64,000 nucleotides of DNA from Pantoea coffeiphila (GTDB lineage: Bacteria > Pseudomonadota > Gammaproteobacteria > Enterobacterales > Enterobacteriaceae), in the NCBI RefSeq assembly GCF_016909495.1, contig NZ_JAFBFW010000004.1:62001-126000 (forward strand). The letters are read 5' to 3'. Under the pieces are notes generated by a model. The model searched no databases, was not told where the DNA came from, and saw only the letters and a list, made by a program, of their open reading frames with translations. Numbering within the stretch: position 1 is the stretch's first letter; each line of letters starts with the position of its first letter. The translations under genes and the position numbers were made by a program. Positions 29,251 through 37,811 of the stretch are shown in pieces.

Positions 29251-29313
29251 TCAGGCCTTGCAGAAGTATCAAAACGTGCTGTTTGAATCAGCACAATACT
29301 ACTTCAGGCCTGA
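29251..29313. repeat. Long imperfect inverted repeat in the wza leader
   Basis: Outer arms tcaggcct and aggcctga, middle arms containing gaagtat and atact/acttc, and an inner 6-bp stem gtgctg/cagcac around a tttgaat loop give a hairpin of about 63 bases. It could be a leader RNA structure or the remnant of a small mobile repeat. Confidence 0.55.
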
Positions 29314-29848
29314 TAATGAGGCCACTTATAACCACAATTTTTCGCTAAAAATTATCTTCGGTTTCGGGCTGCAAGAGCGATAACTCTGAAAACATCTCAG
29401 ACAGGCCGTTAATATTTCACGTACTACGTTTTTTTGCGGTCAGGAATGAAGTCATTCCCGGGTTAAAGCGAGGAGTTTAATTAAACTTTTTGTAGGGTAA
29501 AACGCGCTGAATTATCCTTAATTCTTATATGGGATTAGCCATTATTCTGAGATGAAAAATGTACAGCACAGAAGCAACCAAAAATAAAAATCATTAAAAT
29601 CATAAAGATACAAAAAATTTACGGCTATATCATTTCTTTAGCTGGCAATGACATGCATTCAGAATCTAAAAAAAGAAAATATAGCAAGTGGTTCTAACTG
29701 GAATAAATCTGAATTTTTTTGCACGTTTTCTGATTATCAACTATAAATTTTCAGGTATACGAAAATTAGATGACACTATGATTAAATTTGCTGTAGCGGT
29801 GTAAAAACGAGCGGGCTGTTTGATTAAAAAATATCACCCGTCCAGGCA

Positions 29849-29885
29849 GGCTACCGCCCCTGGCTCAACAGCTACCAGTGCACTG
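29849..29885 (-). promoter_or_regulatory. JUMPstart element with ops site
   Basis: The minus strand holds CAGTGCACTGGTAGCTGTTG followed by AGCCAGGGGCGGTAGCC. This matches the JUMPstart consensus found before polysaccharide operons and includes an exact 8-base ops core GGCGGTAG (29851-29858). The ops pauses RNA polymerase and recruits RfaH, which prevents early termination. It lies about 1 kb before the wza start, so it sits in a long untranslated leader. Confidence 0.93.
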
Positions 29886-29988
29886 TGCTACTCGGCGATA
29901 ATCATTAACCACATTCAATGCCCGGTCAGGTCGCGATCGGATAGAGCCTCCGAACGCGTTCCAGGCTGGTGTGGTTGTACTAGTGAAT

Positions 29989-30002
29989 TGGAATTATTCT
30001 AA
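29989..30002 (-). promoter_or_regulatory. RcsAB-box-like site upstream of the exopolysaccharide operon
   Basis: The minus strand reads TTAGAATAATTCCA, which matches about 10 of 14 positions of the RcsAB-box consensus TaAGaatatTCctA. It lies about 105 bases before the JUMPstart, a plausible place upstream of the main promoter. RcsB with an RcsA-type partner activates colanic acid, amylovoran and stewartan operons through such boxes. Confidence 0.55.
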
Positions 30003-30556
30003 GGTAAATATCTGTCAATTGGGAGTGCTATATACTGATCCAGGCGTTTTCCAGACGGCTCTGAGTCGTGGAAAATTTATGGTATAAATCCTAATAAACA
30101 CCAACAAATAAAATTCAACTCTATGATTTATAAGTAATTTTATTTTGATGTATATATTGATAACCGCAAAGGAAATTATTAGCAGCAGAAATAATAGGAA
30201 TTTTCTCATCAGGCCTAATCTCGTAAAACGCACACCCCAGCGCATATAAATTAATCAGCAAGGGTTATTTTTCACGATATTTAACTGCCTCATCGTGGTA
30301 TTTAAATTCAAAGCCTCGTCATTCGTGTCCATCCTCACTGCAATCCCCCCTCTACAGCCCTATTCAACAGATTAATATCTTGCTTGCCATGCATTCAAGG
30401 CGGATACAATTCTGCTTGAAGCTAAATTTTCAGCATCTACATTAACTTACTCCCGACACCCTGATGCGCGTTGTTTTCCCAGAGTATTCTCCACCGGTTT
30501 TGCTATACACTCTGCCGATTGCCATCCGGCGCGTTCATTTCAGGAGTCTGTAGATC

Positions 30557-30979
30557 ATGATTATCCGTCCCTACACTGAGGCCGATCGTCCTTTCCTGCG
30601 TACGCTGTTTCTTGCTGCTCGCAGGCATAGCTGGACCTGGCTGGACGATAGCGACTGGCGTTTAGAGGATTTTGACCATGCCACGCTGGGCGAACGTATC
30701 CTGGTGGCGGAACTGGATGGTCATCGTGTAGGTTTTGCTGCCGTACTGGAGCAGGATAACTTCCTGCACAGCCTGTTTGTGGACCCGGAGTGGCAGGGAA
30801 GCGGTGCGGGAAGCGCACTTTTACAGGCGGTACAGCGCTCGTTTACCTCGACCGGCGCGTTAAAGTGTCTGGCCGAGAATTTACAGGCGCAAAGCTTCTA
30901 TAAGAAACATGGATGGCGAACGGTGGCACAGGGCGAGAGTGAACAGGGTGAGTATCTTTTAATGCACTTTGTGCTTTAA
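30557..30979 (+). CDS. GNAT-family N-acetyltransferase
   Basis: This 140-residue protein shows the GNAT acetyl-CoA-binding signature LFVDPEWQGSGAGSALLQAV near residues 73-93 and ends with the usual SFYKKHGWRTV segment. The first residues MIIRPYTEADRPFL are typical of single-domain acetyltransferases. The substrate is unknown. A caggag site lies before the ATG. It stands alone between the exopolysaccharide leader and the next gene. Confidence 0.88.
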   Translation: MIIRPYTEADRPFLRTLFLAARRHSWTWLDDSDWRLEDFDHATLGERILVAELDGHRVGFAAVLEQDNFLHSLFVDPEWQGSGAGSALLQAVQRSFTSTGALKCLAENLQAQSFYKKHGWRTVAQGESEQGEYLLMHFVL

Positions 30980-31201
30980 CGGTTGATACCGCAACTTATG
31001 ACACTGGAATGGCATAGTGTTCCACGCATCATTTTACCCCTCACCAATCCCCGGCTTATCACGCCATACTGGTTAGATTCGTTCTGATACCAGCGGCAGC
31101 GGCGAGAATGGAAGCCACGACCGTTGCAGTAATGACCTGGTTTTAATATTGGCACGGCCACGTTCATCCGTGGCTTTTGATGCAGACAAAGGATGTTTGG
31201 C

Positions 31202-31819
31202 ATGCTGAATATTTTTCACACTATCGATCTGATAGGGACTTTTGCTTTTGCCCTGAGCGGTGCTACCGCTGGGGTAAGAGAGGATTTTGATATTTTTGGC
31301 GTGTTCGTACTGACAGCGGTTACTGCCATCGGAGGCGGCGTCATGCGCGATATCTGCATCGGCACGTTACCGCCGGCTGGCCTGGTCAGCCTCAGCTATT
31401 TGCTGGTGATTGTCGCAGCGGTCATCTGCGTGGCGTTTTTTCAACGTCTCATCCTTTCATTTGAACGTGCCACGCTGTTTTTTGATGCGCTGGGGCTGGG
31501 ATTTTTTGCCGCGTTTGGTGCCAATAAAACCTGGCAGCATACGCAAAATGTTGAGCTGTCTATACTCCTGGGGTGCGTCAGCGCCGTTGGTGGAGGGTGT
31601 TTGCGCGACCTGATGATCGGTAAGCCGCCAACCATCTTCAGCCAGGATATCTATGCCAGCGCAGCGTTAATTGGCGCAGCAATAGAAATAAGCGGTTCGG
31701 CCGGGTATGTCCCGCATATCTATAGCACCTGGGCAGCGATTATCATCTGCACACTGCTGCGGCTGGTGGCGTTGAAATATAAAATCGGCTTGCCGTCCAT
31801 TAAACATAACGGACTATAA
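31202..31819 (+). CDS. TRIC-family (UPF0126, YicG-like) membrane protein
   Basis: This 205-residue protein has seven probable membrane segments in two similar halves, each with a Gly-rich kinked helix: TAIGGGVMRDI and SAVGGGCLRDLMIG. These GGGxxRD motifs mark the bacterial trimeric intracellular cation channel family. Prokaryotic members conduct monovalent cations, and a small-molecule role has also been proposed. I chose the ATG at 31202 because the aaagga site overlaps the earlier ATG at 31193. Confidence 0.85.
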   Translation: MLNIFHTIDLIGTFAFALSGATAGVREDFDIFGVFVLTAVTAIGGGVMRDICIGTLPPAGLVSLSYLLVIVAAVICVAFFQRLILSFERATLFFDALGLGFFAAFGANKTWQHTQNVELSILLGCVSAVGGGCLRDLMIGKPPTIFSQDIYASAALIGAAIEISGSAGYVPHIYSTWAAIIICTLLRLVALKYKIGLPSIKHNGL

Positions 31820-31855
31820 TACCCCTTTCGCAATAAGATCACGCCAGTAAAGACG

Positions 31856-32104
31856 ATGACCAGCAGACCCCTTCACGAACAAACAGGCATCAGTAAAAAT
31901 GCCTATAGCATGTTGCAGTATTTGCAGCGTATCGCCCGTGGCGACCGGAATTTTATCATGCAGGATACGCTGCTCAATCATCGCTGCAACGTGTCGCCCG
32001 ACAACGATTTCACGCTGATTCTTGAGCTGTTTGACGCCGGAAAAATAGATTTTGACTATTCGATGGTGGACGGCTTTCAGCAGCGGCACGTACGCCTGGC
32101 GTAA
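31856..32104 (+). CDS. Small hypothetical protein (82 aa)
   Basis: This 82-codon frame begins MTSRPLHEQTGISKNAYSML and has ordinary amino-acid makeup and G+C-rich third positions like nearby genes. It is followed at once by a hairpin (32103-32130). I do not recognise the family and see no motif. A frame of similar length on the opposite strand overlaps it; the plus frame is preferred for codon use and because a terminator-like hairpin directly follows. The ribosome site (taaagacg) is weak. Confidence 0.5.
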   Translation: MTSRPLHEQTGISKNAYSMLQYLQRIARGDRNFIMQDTLLNHRCNVSPDNDFTLILELFDAGKIDFDYSMVDGFQQRHVRLA

Positions 32105-32130
32105 CGGTCGGGCGATGATGCCCGCCCGTT
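32103..32130. terminator. Hairpin between converging genes
   Basis: An 11-base stem with one mismatch (aacggtcgggc, gcccgcccgtt) and a 6-base loop lies between the small plus-strand gene and apbC. No clear T-run follows on either side, so termination strength is uncertain. Confidence 0.45.
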
Positions 32131-32143
32131 AACGGCGCTCTGT

Positions 32144-33244
32144 TTAAACCGCGCGGAAGGAAATATCTTCCGGAATCACTTCGCCCTGCCAGTAAAGACG
32201 GGCAGCAACGCTACCGGCCAGCTGGCGATAGAGCGTGGTGAACTCGCTGTCCGGCCTGCGCACGACCGTCGGTTCGCCGTCGTCCAAATCTTCCCGCAGG
32301 CTGATATGCAGCGGCAGCTGGCCAAGCAGCCGGGTGTGATACTGCTCCGCCAGGCGCTCTGCCCCACCGGTGCCGAAGATCGGCTCGTGGTGGCCGCACT
32401 GGCTGCAAATATGAATGCTCATGTTCTCAACAATGCCCAGCACCGGCACATTCACCTTCTCGAACATCACAATCCCCTTGCGGGCATCAATCAGCGCAAT
32501 GTCCTGCGGCGTGGTGACCACCACTGCCCCGGTCACCGGCACGTTCTGCGCCAGCGTCAGCTGAATGTCACCGGTTCCCGGCGGCATATCCAGCACCAGG
32601 TAGTCCAGATCCGGCCACAGCGTTTCGTTCAGCAGCTGCATCAGCGCTTTGCTGGCCATCGGGCCGCGCCACACCATGGCATTATCGTCGGTCACCAGAT
32701 AGCCGATAGAGTTGGTCGCCAGGCCGTGGGCGATAATCGGTGCCATATGCTTGCCGTCCGGCGAGCTGGGCCGCTGCGCTTCGGTGCCCAGCATATCCGG
32801 GATCGACGGGCCGTAGATGTCCGCATCCAGCAGGCCGACCTTCGCGCCCTCGGCGGCCAGCGCCAGCGCCAGGTTAACCGCAGTGGTGGACTTCCCTACC
32901 CCGCCCTTGCCGGAGCTAACGGCGATGATGTTTTTCACGCCGTTCACCCCGGGGCGGTTTTTCACCCGCTGCAGGGTGGCGACATTAAGCGACAGCCGCC
33001 AGCTGATGGCTGAGGCACCGCTGAGGCGCAGCAGTTCGGCGCTAACGGTCGATTTCAGCGTTTCAAATGCGCTCTGCCAGGCAAACGGCAGAGTCAGTTC
33101 GATGTGCAGTGTGTTGTCTATTAATGCGCAGTGTCGAAGTGCCTTCAGCACGGTAAGATTGTGCTGCAGGGTTGGATGCTCAAAGGTGGCCAGCACCCCC
33201 ATGACGATTGCGCGCAGCGCTTCGGGCTTCGCTTGTGACGTCAT
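32144..33244 (-). CDS. apbC: Iron-sulfur carrier protein ApbC (Mrp)
   Basis: This 366-residue P-loop ATPase has a deviant Walker A (SSGKGGVGKSTTAVNLALAL, about residues 109-128), the LDADIYGPSIP and DMPPGTGD segments, and the Cys pair CSQCG in the C-terminal part that binds a bridging 4Fe-4S cluster. An N-terminal DUF59-like domain precedes it. ApbC delivers Fe-S clusters to apoproteins. It is divergent from metG, as in E. coli. Confidence 0.96.
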   Translation of the reverse strand: MTSQAKPEALRAIVMGVLATFEHPTLQHNLTVLKALRHCALIDNTLHIELTLPFAWQSAFETLKSTVSAELLRLSGASAISWRLSLNVATLQRVKNRPGVNGVKNIIAVSSGKGGVGKSTTAVNLALALAAEGAKVGLLDADIYGPSIPDMLGTEAQRPSSPDGKHMAPIIAHGLATNSIGYLVTDDNAMVWRGPMASKALMQLLNETLWPDLDYLVLDMPPGTGDIQLTLAQNVPVTGAVVVTTPQDIALIDARKGIVMFEKVNVPVLGIVENMSIHICSQCGHHEPIFGTGGAERLAEQYHTRLLGQLPLHISLREDLDDGEPTVVRRPDSEFTTLYRQLAGSVAARLYWQGEVIPEDISFRAV

Positions 33245-33427
33245 CCCGGCTCCTTGTTCTGGTCTGTAATAAAGAATGCGTTATAGCGCTAAGCATATCA
33301 GATCCCGCCCTGCCCCGGGGAAGCGGGGCCGTAAAAATCCCCCTGTGGATGAACCCCTTGTTTACGCAGGGAGTGGCTTTCGGTTACCATCTAAACCCCT
33401 TTTTCAACAGGTAAAGCAAGTCTCACT

Positions 33428-35461
33428 ATGACTCAAGTCGCGAAAAAAATTATGGTAACGTGCGCCCTGCCGTACGCCAACGGTTCCATTCATCTCGGAC
33501 ACATGCTCGAGCATATCCAGGCAGATATTTGGGTCCGTTACCAGCGAATGCGCGGCAACCAGGTTTACTTCATCTGCGCCGATGACGCACACGGTACGCC
33601 GATTATGCTGAAAGCCCAGCAGCTGGGCATCGCACCGGAGCAGATGATCGCCGAAATGAGTCAGGAACATCAGACCGACTTTGCCGGTTTCGATATCAGC
33701 TACGACAACTATCACTCAACGCACAGCGAAGAGAACCGTGAGCTGTCCGAGCTTATCTACACGCGCCTGAAAGAGAACGGTTTTATCAAAAACCGGACCA
33801 TTTCCCAGCTTTACGATCCGGAAAAAGGCATGTTCCTGCCGGACCGCTTCGTTAAAGGCACCTGCCCGAAATGTAAGGCCCCGGATCAGTATGGCGACAA
33901 CTGCGAAGTGTGCAGCGCCACCTACAGCCCAACCGAGCTGATCGATCCGAAGTCGGTGGTTTCCGGCGCGACGCCGGTGCTGCGCGATTCCGAGCACTTC
34001 TTCTTCGATCTGCCGGAATTCAGCGCCATGCTGCAGGCCTGGACCCGTTCCGGCGCGCTGCAGGAGCAGGTTGCTAATAAGATGCAGGAGTGGTTCGAGT
34101 CTGGCCTGCAGCAGTGGGATATCTCCCGCGATGCACCTTACTTCGGCTTTGAAATTCCTGGTGCGCCGGGCAAATATTTCTACGTCTGGCTGGATGCGCC
34201 TATCGGCTATATGGGCGCGTTTAAGAACCTGTGCGATAAGCGCGGCGATATCGACTTCGATGCATTCTGGAAGACCGACTCCGACGCGGATCTCTACCAC
34301 TTTATTGGTAAAGATATCGTCTATTTCCACAGCCTGTTCTGGCCGGCGATGCTGGAAGGCAGTAACTTCCGTAAGCCGACCAACCTGTTCGTGCACGGCT
34401 ATGTGACGGTTAACGGCGCGAAGATGTCCAAATCGCGCGGCACCTTTATTAAGGCCAGCACCTGGCTGCAGCATCTGGATTCCGACAGCCTGCGCTACTA
34501 CTACGCAGCGAAACTCTCTTCCCGCATCGACGATATCGACCTGAATCTGGAAGATTACGTTCAGCGCGTGAATGCGGATATCGTGAATAAAGTGGTTAAC
34601 CTGGCCTCGCGCAACGCCGGCTTTATCAATAAGCGTTTTGGCGGCCAGCTGTCTGCGGAACTGGCGGACCCGGCGCTGTATAAAACCTTTACCGATGCAT
34701 CAGAAAGCATTGGCGAAGCCTGGGCCAGCCGCGAATTTGGCCGTGCGGTGCGTGAGATCATGGCGCTGGCCGACGTGGCCAACCGCTACGTCGACGAGCA
34801 GGCTCCGTGGGTAGTGGCGAAGCAGGAAGGCCGCGATGCCGATCTGCAGGCCATCTGCTCAATGGGCATTAACCTGTTCCGCGTGCTGATGACCTGGCTG
34901 AAGCCGGTGCTGCCGCAGCTGAGCGATCGCGTTGAAGCGTTCCTTAATCAGGAACTGAGCTGGGAAGGCATCCACCAGCCGCTGCTGAGCCACAATATCG
35001 CCGCTTTCAAGGCGCTGTATAACCGCGTTGAAATGGATAAAGTTAACGGCCTGATTGAAGCGTCGAAAGAGGAAGCCGCTGCCGCAGCGAAACCGGCTGT
35101 AACCGGTCCGCTGGCCGACGACCCGATTCAGGACACCATTACCTTCGACGACTTCGCCAAAGTGGATATGCGTATTGCGCTGATCCAGAATGCGGAATTC
35201 GTTGACGGCTCCGACAAGCTGCTGCGCCTGTCGCTGGATCTGGGCGGTGAAAGCCGCCAGGTATTCTCCGGTATTCGTGCCGCCTATCCGGACCCGGCGG
35301 TGCTGGTCGGCCGCCTGACGGTGATGGTGGCGAACCTCGCTCCGCGTAAAATGCGCTTCGGCGTTTCCGAAGGAATGGTGATGGCCGCAGGCCCTGGCGG
35401 TAAGGATATCTTCCTGCTCAGCCCGGACAGCGGCGCACAACCTGGTCAGCAGGTGAAGTAA
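33428..35461 (+). CDS. metG: Methionyl-tRNA synthetase MetG
   Basis: This 677-residue class I synthetase charges tRNA-Met. The HIGH-type motif appears as IHLGH near residue 22, a zinc knuckle has the CPKC and CEVC pairs near residues 145-161, and KMSKS lies near residue 333. The anticodon-binding helical domain and a C-terminal tRNA-binding (EMAP/Trbp111) dimerisation domain, starting about residue 575 ([13 protein letters not shown]), complete the E. coli-type layout. It is divergent from apbC and ends in a strong terminator. Confidence 0.98.
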   Translation: MTQVAKKIMVTCALPYANGSIHLGHMLEHIQADIWVRYQRMRGNQVYFICADDAHGTPIMLKAQQLGIAPEQMIAEMSQEHQTDFAGFDISYDNYHSTHSEENRELSELIYTRLKENGFIKNRTISQLYDPEKGMFLPDRFVKGTCPKCKAPDQYGDNCEVCSATYSPTELIDPKSVVSGATPVLRDSEHFFFDLPEFSAMLQAWTRSGALQEQVANKMQEWFESGLQQWDISRDAPYFGFEIPGAPGKYFYVWLDAPIGYMGAFKNLCDKRGDIDFDAFWKTDSDADLYHFIGKDIVYFHSLFWPAMLEGSNFRKPTNLFVHGYVTVNGAKMSKSRGTFIKASTWLQHLDSDSLRYYYAAKLSSRIDDIDLNLEDYVQRVNADIVNKVVNLASRNAGFINKRFGGQLSAELADPALYKTFTDASESIGEAWASREFGRAVREIMALADVANRYVDEQAPWVVAKQEGRDADLQAICSMGINLFRVLMTWLKPVLPQLSDRVEAFLNQELSWEGIHQPLLSHNIAAFKALYNRVEMDKVNGLIEASKEEAAAAAKPAVTGPLADDPIQDTITFDDFAKVDMRIALIQNAEFVDGSDKLLRLSLDLGGESRQVFSGIRAAYPDPAVLVGRLTVMVANLAPRKMRFGVSEGMVMAAGPGGKDIFLLSPDSGAQPGQQVK

Positions 35462-35473
35462 GCCGTTCTTAAC

Positions 35474-35510
35474 AGGGGCGAGCGGGCAACCGTTCGCCCC
35501 TTTGTTATTT
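35474..35510 (+). terminator. Rho-independent terminator after metG
   Basis: A 12-bp stem (aggggcgagcgg with ccgttcgcccct, one G-T pair) has a gcaa tetraloop and a T-rich tail ttgttattt. It begins 13 bases past the metG stop. Confidence 0.85.
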
Positions 35511-35585
35511 CTGCGATTGTCCTACCGGGTAGCGCATCAGGTCATTTAATCGTATGATTAACGTTCTGAAATTCAGGAGGTTATC

Positions 35586-35981
35586 ATGCGCCGCGCCCCG
35601 CTGATTCTGTGGCAGTTTATCCGCGCTTTTTTCATTATCTACCTCTGCCTGTATGTGGGTATCGGCATTTCCAGCCTGCTTCCCGTCACCATTCCCGGCA
35701 GCATTATCGGCATGCTGGTGCTGTTCGCCCTGCTGGCTACGCAAATCCTTCCCGTTGAGTGGGTCCGGCCCGGCTGTAGCCTGTTTATCCGCTATATGGC
35801 GCTGCTGTTCGTGCCGATTAGCGTCGGCGTGATGAACGATATGGATATTCTTACCGCGCAGTTTGGCCCGATTGTGGTTTCCTGCCTGGTCAGCACGCTG
35901 ATTGTGCTGGTCACCGTCGGCGTGTTGTCCCAGCGTATGCACCGCCAGCCGCTGGCGCCTGAGGGGGAACGCGATGAGTGA
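35586..35981 (+). CDS. yohJ: CidA/LrgA-family membrane protein YohJ
   Basis: This 131-residue protein has four hydrophobic segments and the CidA/LrgA signature [17 protein letters not shown]. Members are small holin-like membrane proteins; in enterobacteria the YohJ-YohK pair is linked to export or autolysis control, and its exact role is unclear. A near-perfect aggagg site precedes the ATG. The stop overlaps the yohK start by eight bases. Confidence 0.93.
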   Translation: MRRAPLILWQFIRAFFIIYLCLYVGIGISSLLPVTIPGSIIGMLVLFALLATQILPVEWVRPGCSLFIRYMALLFVPISVGVMNDMDILTAQFGPIVVSCLVSTLIVLVTVGVLSQRMHRQPLAPEGERDE

Positions 35982-36666
35982 TATGTGGTGGTCCATTCCG
36001 TTAACGGTCGTGGTGTTTCTGGCGGCGCGTCAGCTTGCCGCACGGGTGAAGATTTCTATTGTGAATCCCCTGCTGATTGCTATGGCGGTGATTATTCCAC
36101 TGCTGCTGCTGCTGCAAATCCCCTATACCCGCTATTTCCAGGGCAGCGCCATCCTGAATAGCCTGTTGCAGCCCGCTGTGGTCGCCCTTGCGCTGCCGCT
36201 GTATGAGCAAATGCATCAGATCCGCGCCCGCTGGAAGTCGATTATCAGCGTCTGCTTTATCGGCAGTATCACCGCGATGATCTCAGGGACTGCCATTGCC
36301 CTGTGGCTCGGTGCCACACCCGAGATCGCCGCGACCCTGTTGCCGAAATCAGTGACCACGCCAATTGCCATGGCGGTGTCCGGCTCGCTGGGCGGGATAC
36401 CGGCGATCAGCGCAATCTGCGTGCTGATGGCCGGGGTGCTGGGCGCGGTGTTTGGCCATATGCTGCTGAATCTGCTGCGGGTGCGTGCCGCCTCCGCCCG
36501 TGGGCTGGCGATTGGCAACGCCTCGCACGCTATCGGCACCGCCCGCGCGGTAGAAATGGATGCGCAGGAAGGGGCGTTCAGTTCGCTGGCGCTGGTGCTG
36601 TGCGCCATTATTACCTCACTGCTGGCACCGTTTATTTTTCCCGTACTGCTGCACTGGCTGGGGTAA
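35974..36666 (+). CDS. yohK: CidB/LrgB-family membrane protein YohK
   Basis: This 230-residue protein has about six or seven membrane segments and the LrgB motifs [20 protein letters not shown] and [11 protein letters not shown]. It is the expected partner of YohJ and is translationally coupled to it, starting eight bases before the yohJ stop. An in-frame upstream start exists but would lie inside yohJ without a ribosome site. Confidence 0.93.
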   Translation: MSDMWWSIPLTVVVFLAARQLAARVKISIVNPLLIAMAVIIPLLLLLQIPYTRYFQGSAILNSLLQPAVVALALPLYEQMHQIRARWKSIISVCFIGSITAMISGTAIALWLGATPEIAATLLPKSVTTPIAMAVSGSLGGIPAISAICVLMAGVLGAVFGHMLLNLLRVRAASARGLAIGNASHAIGTARAVEMDAQEGAFSSLALVLCAIITSLLAPFIFPVLLHWLG

Positions 36667-36670
36667 AACT

Positions 36671-36694
36671 TGCGAGAGATCTCGCATTTTGTTT
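36671..36694 (+). terminator. Weak terminator after yohK
   Basis: A short tgcga / tcgca stem is followed by ttttgttt, four bases after the yohK stop. The stem is short, so confidence is moderate. Confidence 0.45.
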
Positions 36695-36717
36695 ATCAAT
36701 TTCATTTATTACACTGA

Positions 36718-36739
36718 CAGAGAGATGCAGATCACATAT
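36718..36739. promoter_or_regulatory. Probable CRP site upstream of cdd
   Basis: The sequence GATGCAGATCACATA contains a full right half-site (AGATCACAT) and a weaker left half (AGAGA for TGTGA). It lies about 55 bases before the cdd ATG. In E. coli cdd is activated by CRP and repressed by CytR from sites in this position, and the E. coli site is similar as I recall it. Confidence 0.5.
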
Positions 36740-36793
36740 AACTGGCTGCCGGCTCGTTAACATGAGCCAGCATCCAGCATAAAGAGGCCTAAA

Positions 36794-37684
36794 ATGCATC
36801 CAAGATTCCTGGCAGCCTTCGCCACGCTTCCCGAGCCATTACAGCATGCCATTCGGCCGATTCTCTCTTCTGCGGAGTTTTCTGCCCGCATCAGCGCCGA
36901 TGAAGCGGCAATATTGAAAAAGCAGTGTGGCTATAACGACAGCGAACTGGCCTTTGCCCTGCTGCCGCTGGCCGCAGCCTGCGCACAGGCCGCGCTGTCC
37001 GATTTTAAAGTCGGTGCCATCGCACGCGGTGCCAGCGGCACGCTATGGTTCGGGGCCAATATGGAATTCAGCGGCACCACCATGCAGCAAACCGTTCACG
37101 CCGAGCAGAGCGCAGTGACCCACGCCTGGCTCCGGGGCGAACGCGCGCTTGAAGCGATCACGGTAAACTACACCCCCTGCGGCCACTGCCGCCAGTTTAT
37201 GAACGAACTGAACAGCGGTACCGCCCTGACCATCGAGCTGCCGGGCCGGTCGGCGGCCACGCTGGGCGACTATCTGCCGGATTCGTTCGGTCCGCGCGAT
37301 CTGAACATTACCACCCTGCTGATGGATAACGTCGATCACGGCGTGGCGATCCGGGGCGATGCGCTGGAACAGGCGGCACTGGCGGCGGCCAACAGCAGCC
37401 ATGCGCCGTACAGCCAGGCATGGAGCGGCGTAGCGCTGGAAACGACCGACGGTACGATTTTCGCCGGGCGCTATGCGGAAAATGCCGCCTTTAACCCAAC
37501 TCTGCCGCCGCTGCAGGGCGCGCTGAATCTGCTGAATCTTGCCGGATACGCCAGCAGCGATATTTCCCGCGCGGTACTGGCCGAAGCGCCGGAGGCGAAG
37601 CTCAGCCAACTGTCCGCCACCGCTGCCACCCTCAGCGCGCTGGGCTGTACCCGCTTCAGCACCATTCCTCTGATTCAATCGTAA
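36794..37684 (+). CDS. cdd: Cytidine deaminase Cdd
   Basis: This 296-residue enzyme deaminates cytidine and deoxycytidine to uridine forms for nucleoside salvage. Zinc ligands are visible as His102-Ala-Glu104 (VHAEQSA) and Cys129/Cys132 (TPCGHC), the same numbers as in the E. coli dimeric enzyme. The C-terminal half is the degenerate second deaminase domain. An aaagagg ribosome site precedes the ATG. Confidence 0.98.
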   Translation: MHPRFLAAFATLPEPLQHAIRPILSSAEFSARISADEAAILKKQCGYNDSELAFALLPLAAACAQAALSDFKVGAIARGASGTLWFGANMEFSGTTMQQTVHAEQSAVTHAWLRGERALEAITVNYTPCGHCRQFMNELNSGTALTIELPGRSAATLGDYLPDSFGPRDLNITTLLMDNVDHGVAIRGDALEQAALAAANSSHAPYSQAWSGVALETTDGTIFAGRYAENAAFNPTLPPLQGALNLLNLAGYASSDISRAVLAEAPEAKLSQLSATAATLSALGCTRFSTIPLIQS

Positions 37685-37713
37685 AAATCCGCCAGTACTT
37701 CGAGAAAGATCCC

Positions 37714-37743
37714 AGCTTTTGTTATTACTTGTTAACAAAAGCT
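37714..37743 (+). terminator. Terminator after cdd
   Basis: A perfect 11-bp stem (agcttttgtta with taacaaaagct) has an 8-base loop and is followed by gtatttt. It lies between cdd and maeA. Confidence 0.65.
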
Positions 37744-37811
37744 GTATTTTCAGATGATTTATTCTAGGATTGGCCCCACATCATCACGATAGCAACCAGA
37801 GTACGAATTGC

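Larger units (their letters stand above)
28862..30556. other. 1.7-kb gene-free region: wza leader and promoter
   Basis: No gene is convincing here. The minus strand holds a roughly 1-kb leader before wza with a JUMPstart/ops element, an RcsAB-like box and a long imperfect hairpin, each listed separately. The part beyond about 30050 is A+T-rich and also serves as upstream region for the plus-strand GNAT gene at 30557. A hydrophobic 64-codon frame on the minus strand (30015-30209) was considered and not accepted. Confidence 0.6.

Noticed and set aside
30015-30209. A 64-codon minus-strand frame with a strongly hydrophobic start (MRKFLLFLLLIISFAV) upstream of the RcsAB-like box
   Set aside because: It has only a weak ribosome site, lies in very A+T-rich DNA where hydrophobic frames arise by chance, and its second half is not protein-like.
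33716-34474. Long minus-strand frame opposite metG
   Set aside because: It resembles no protein and lies wholly within metG.
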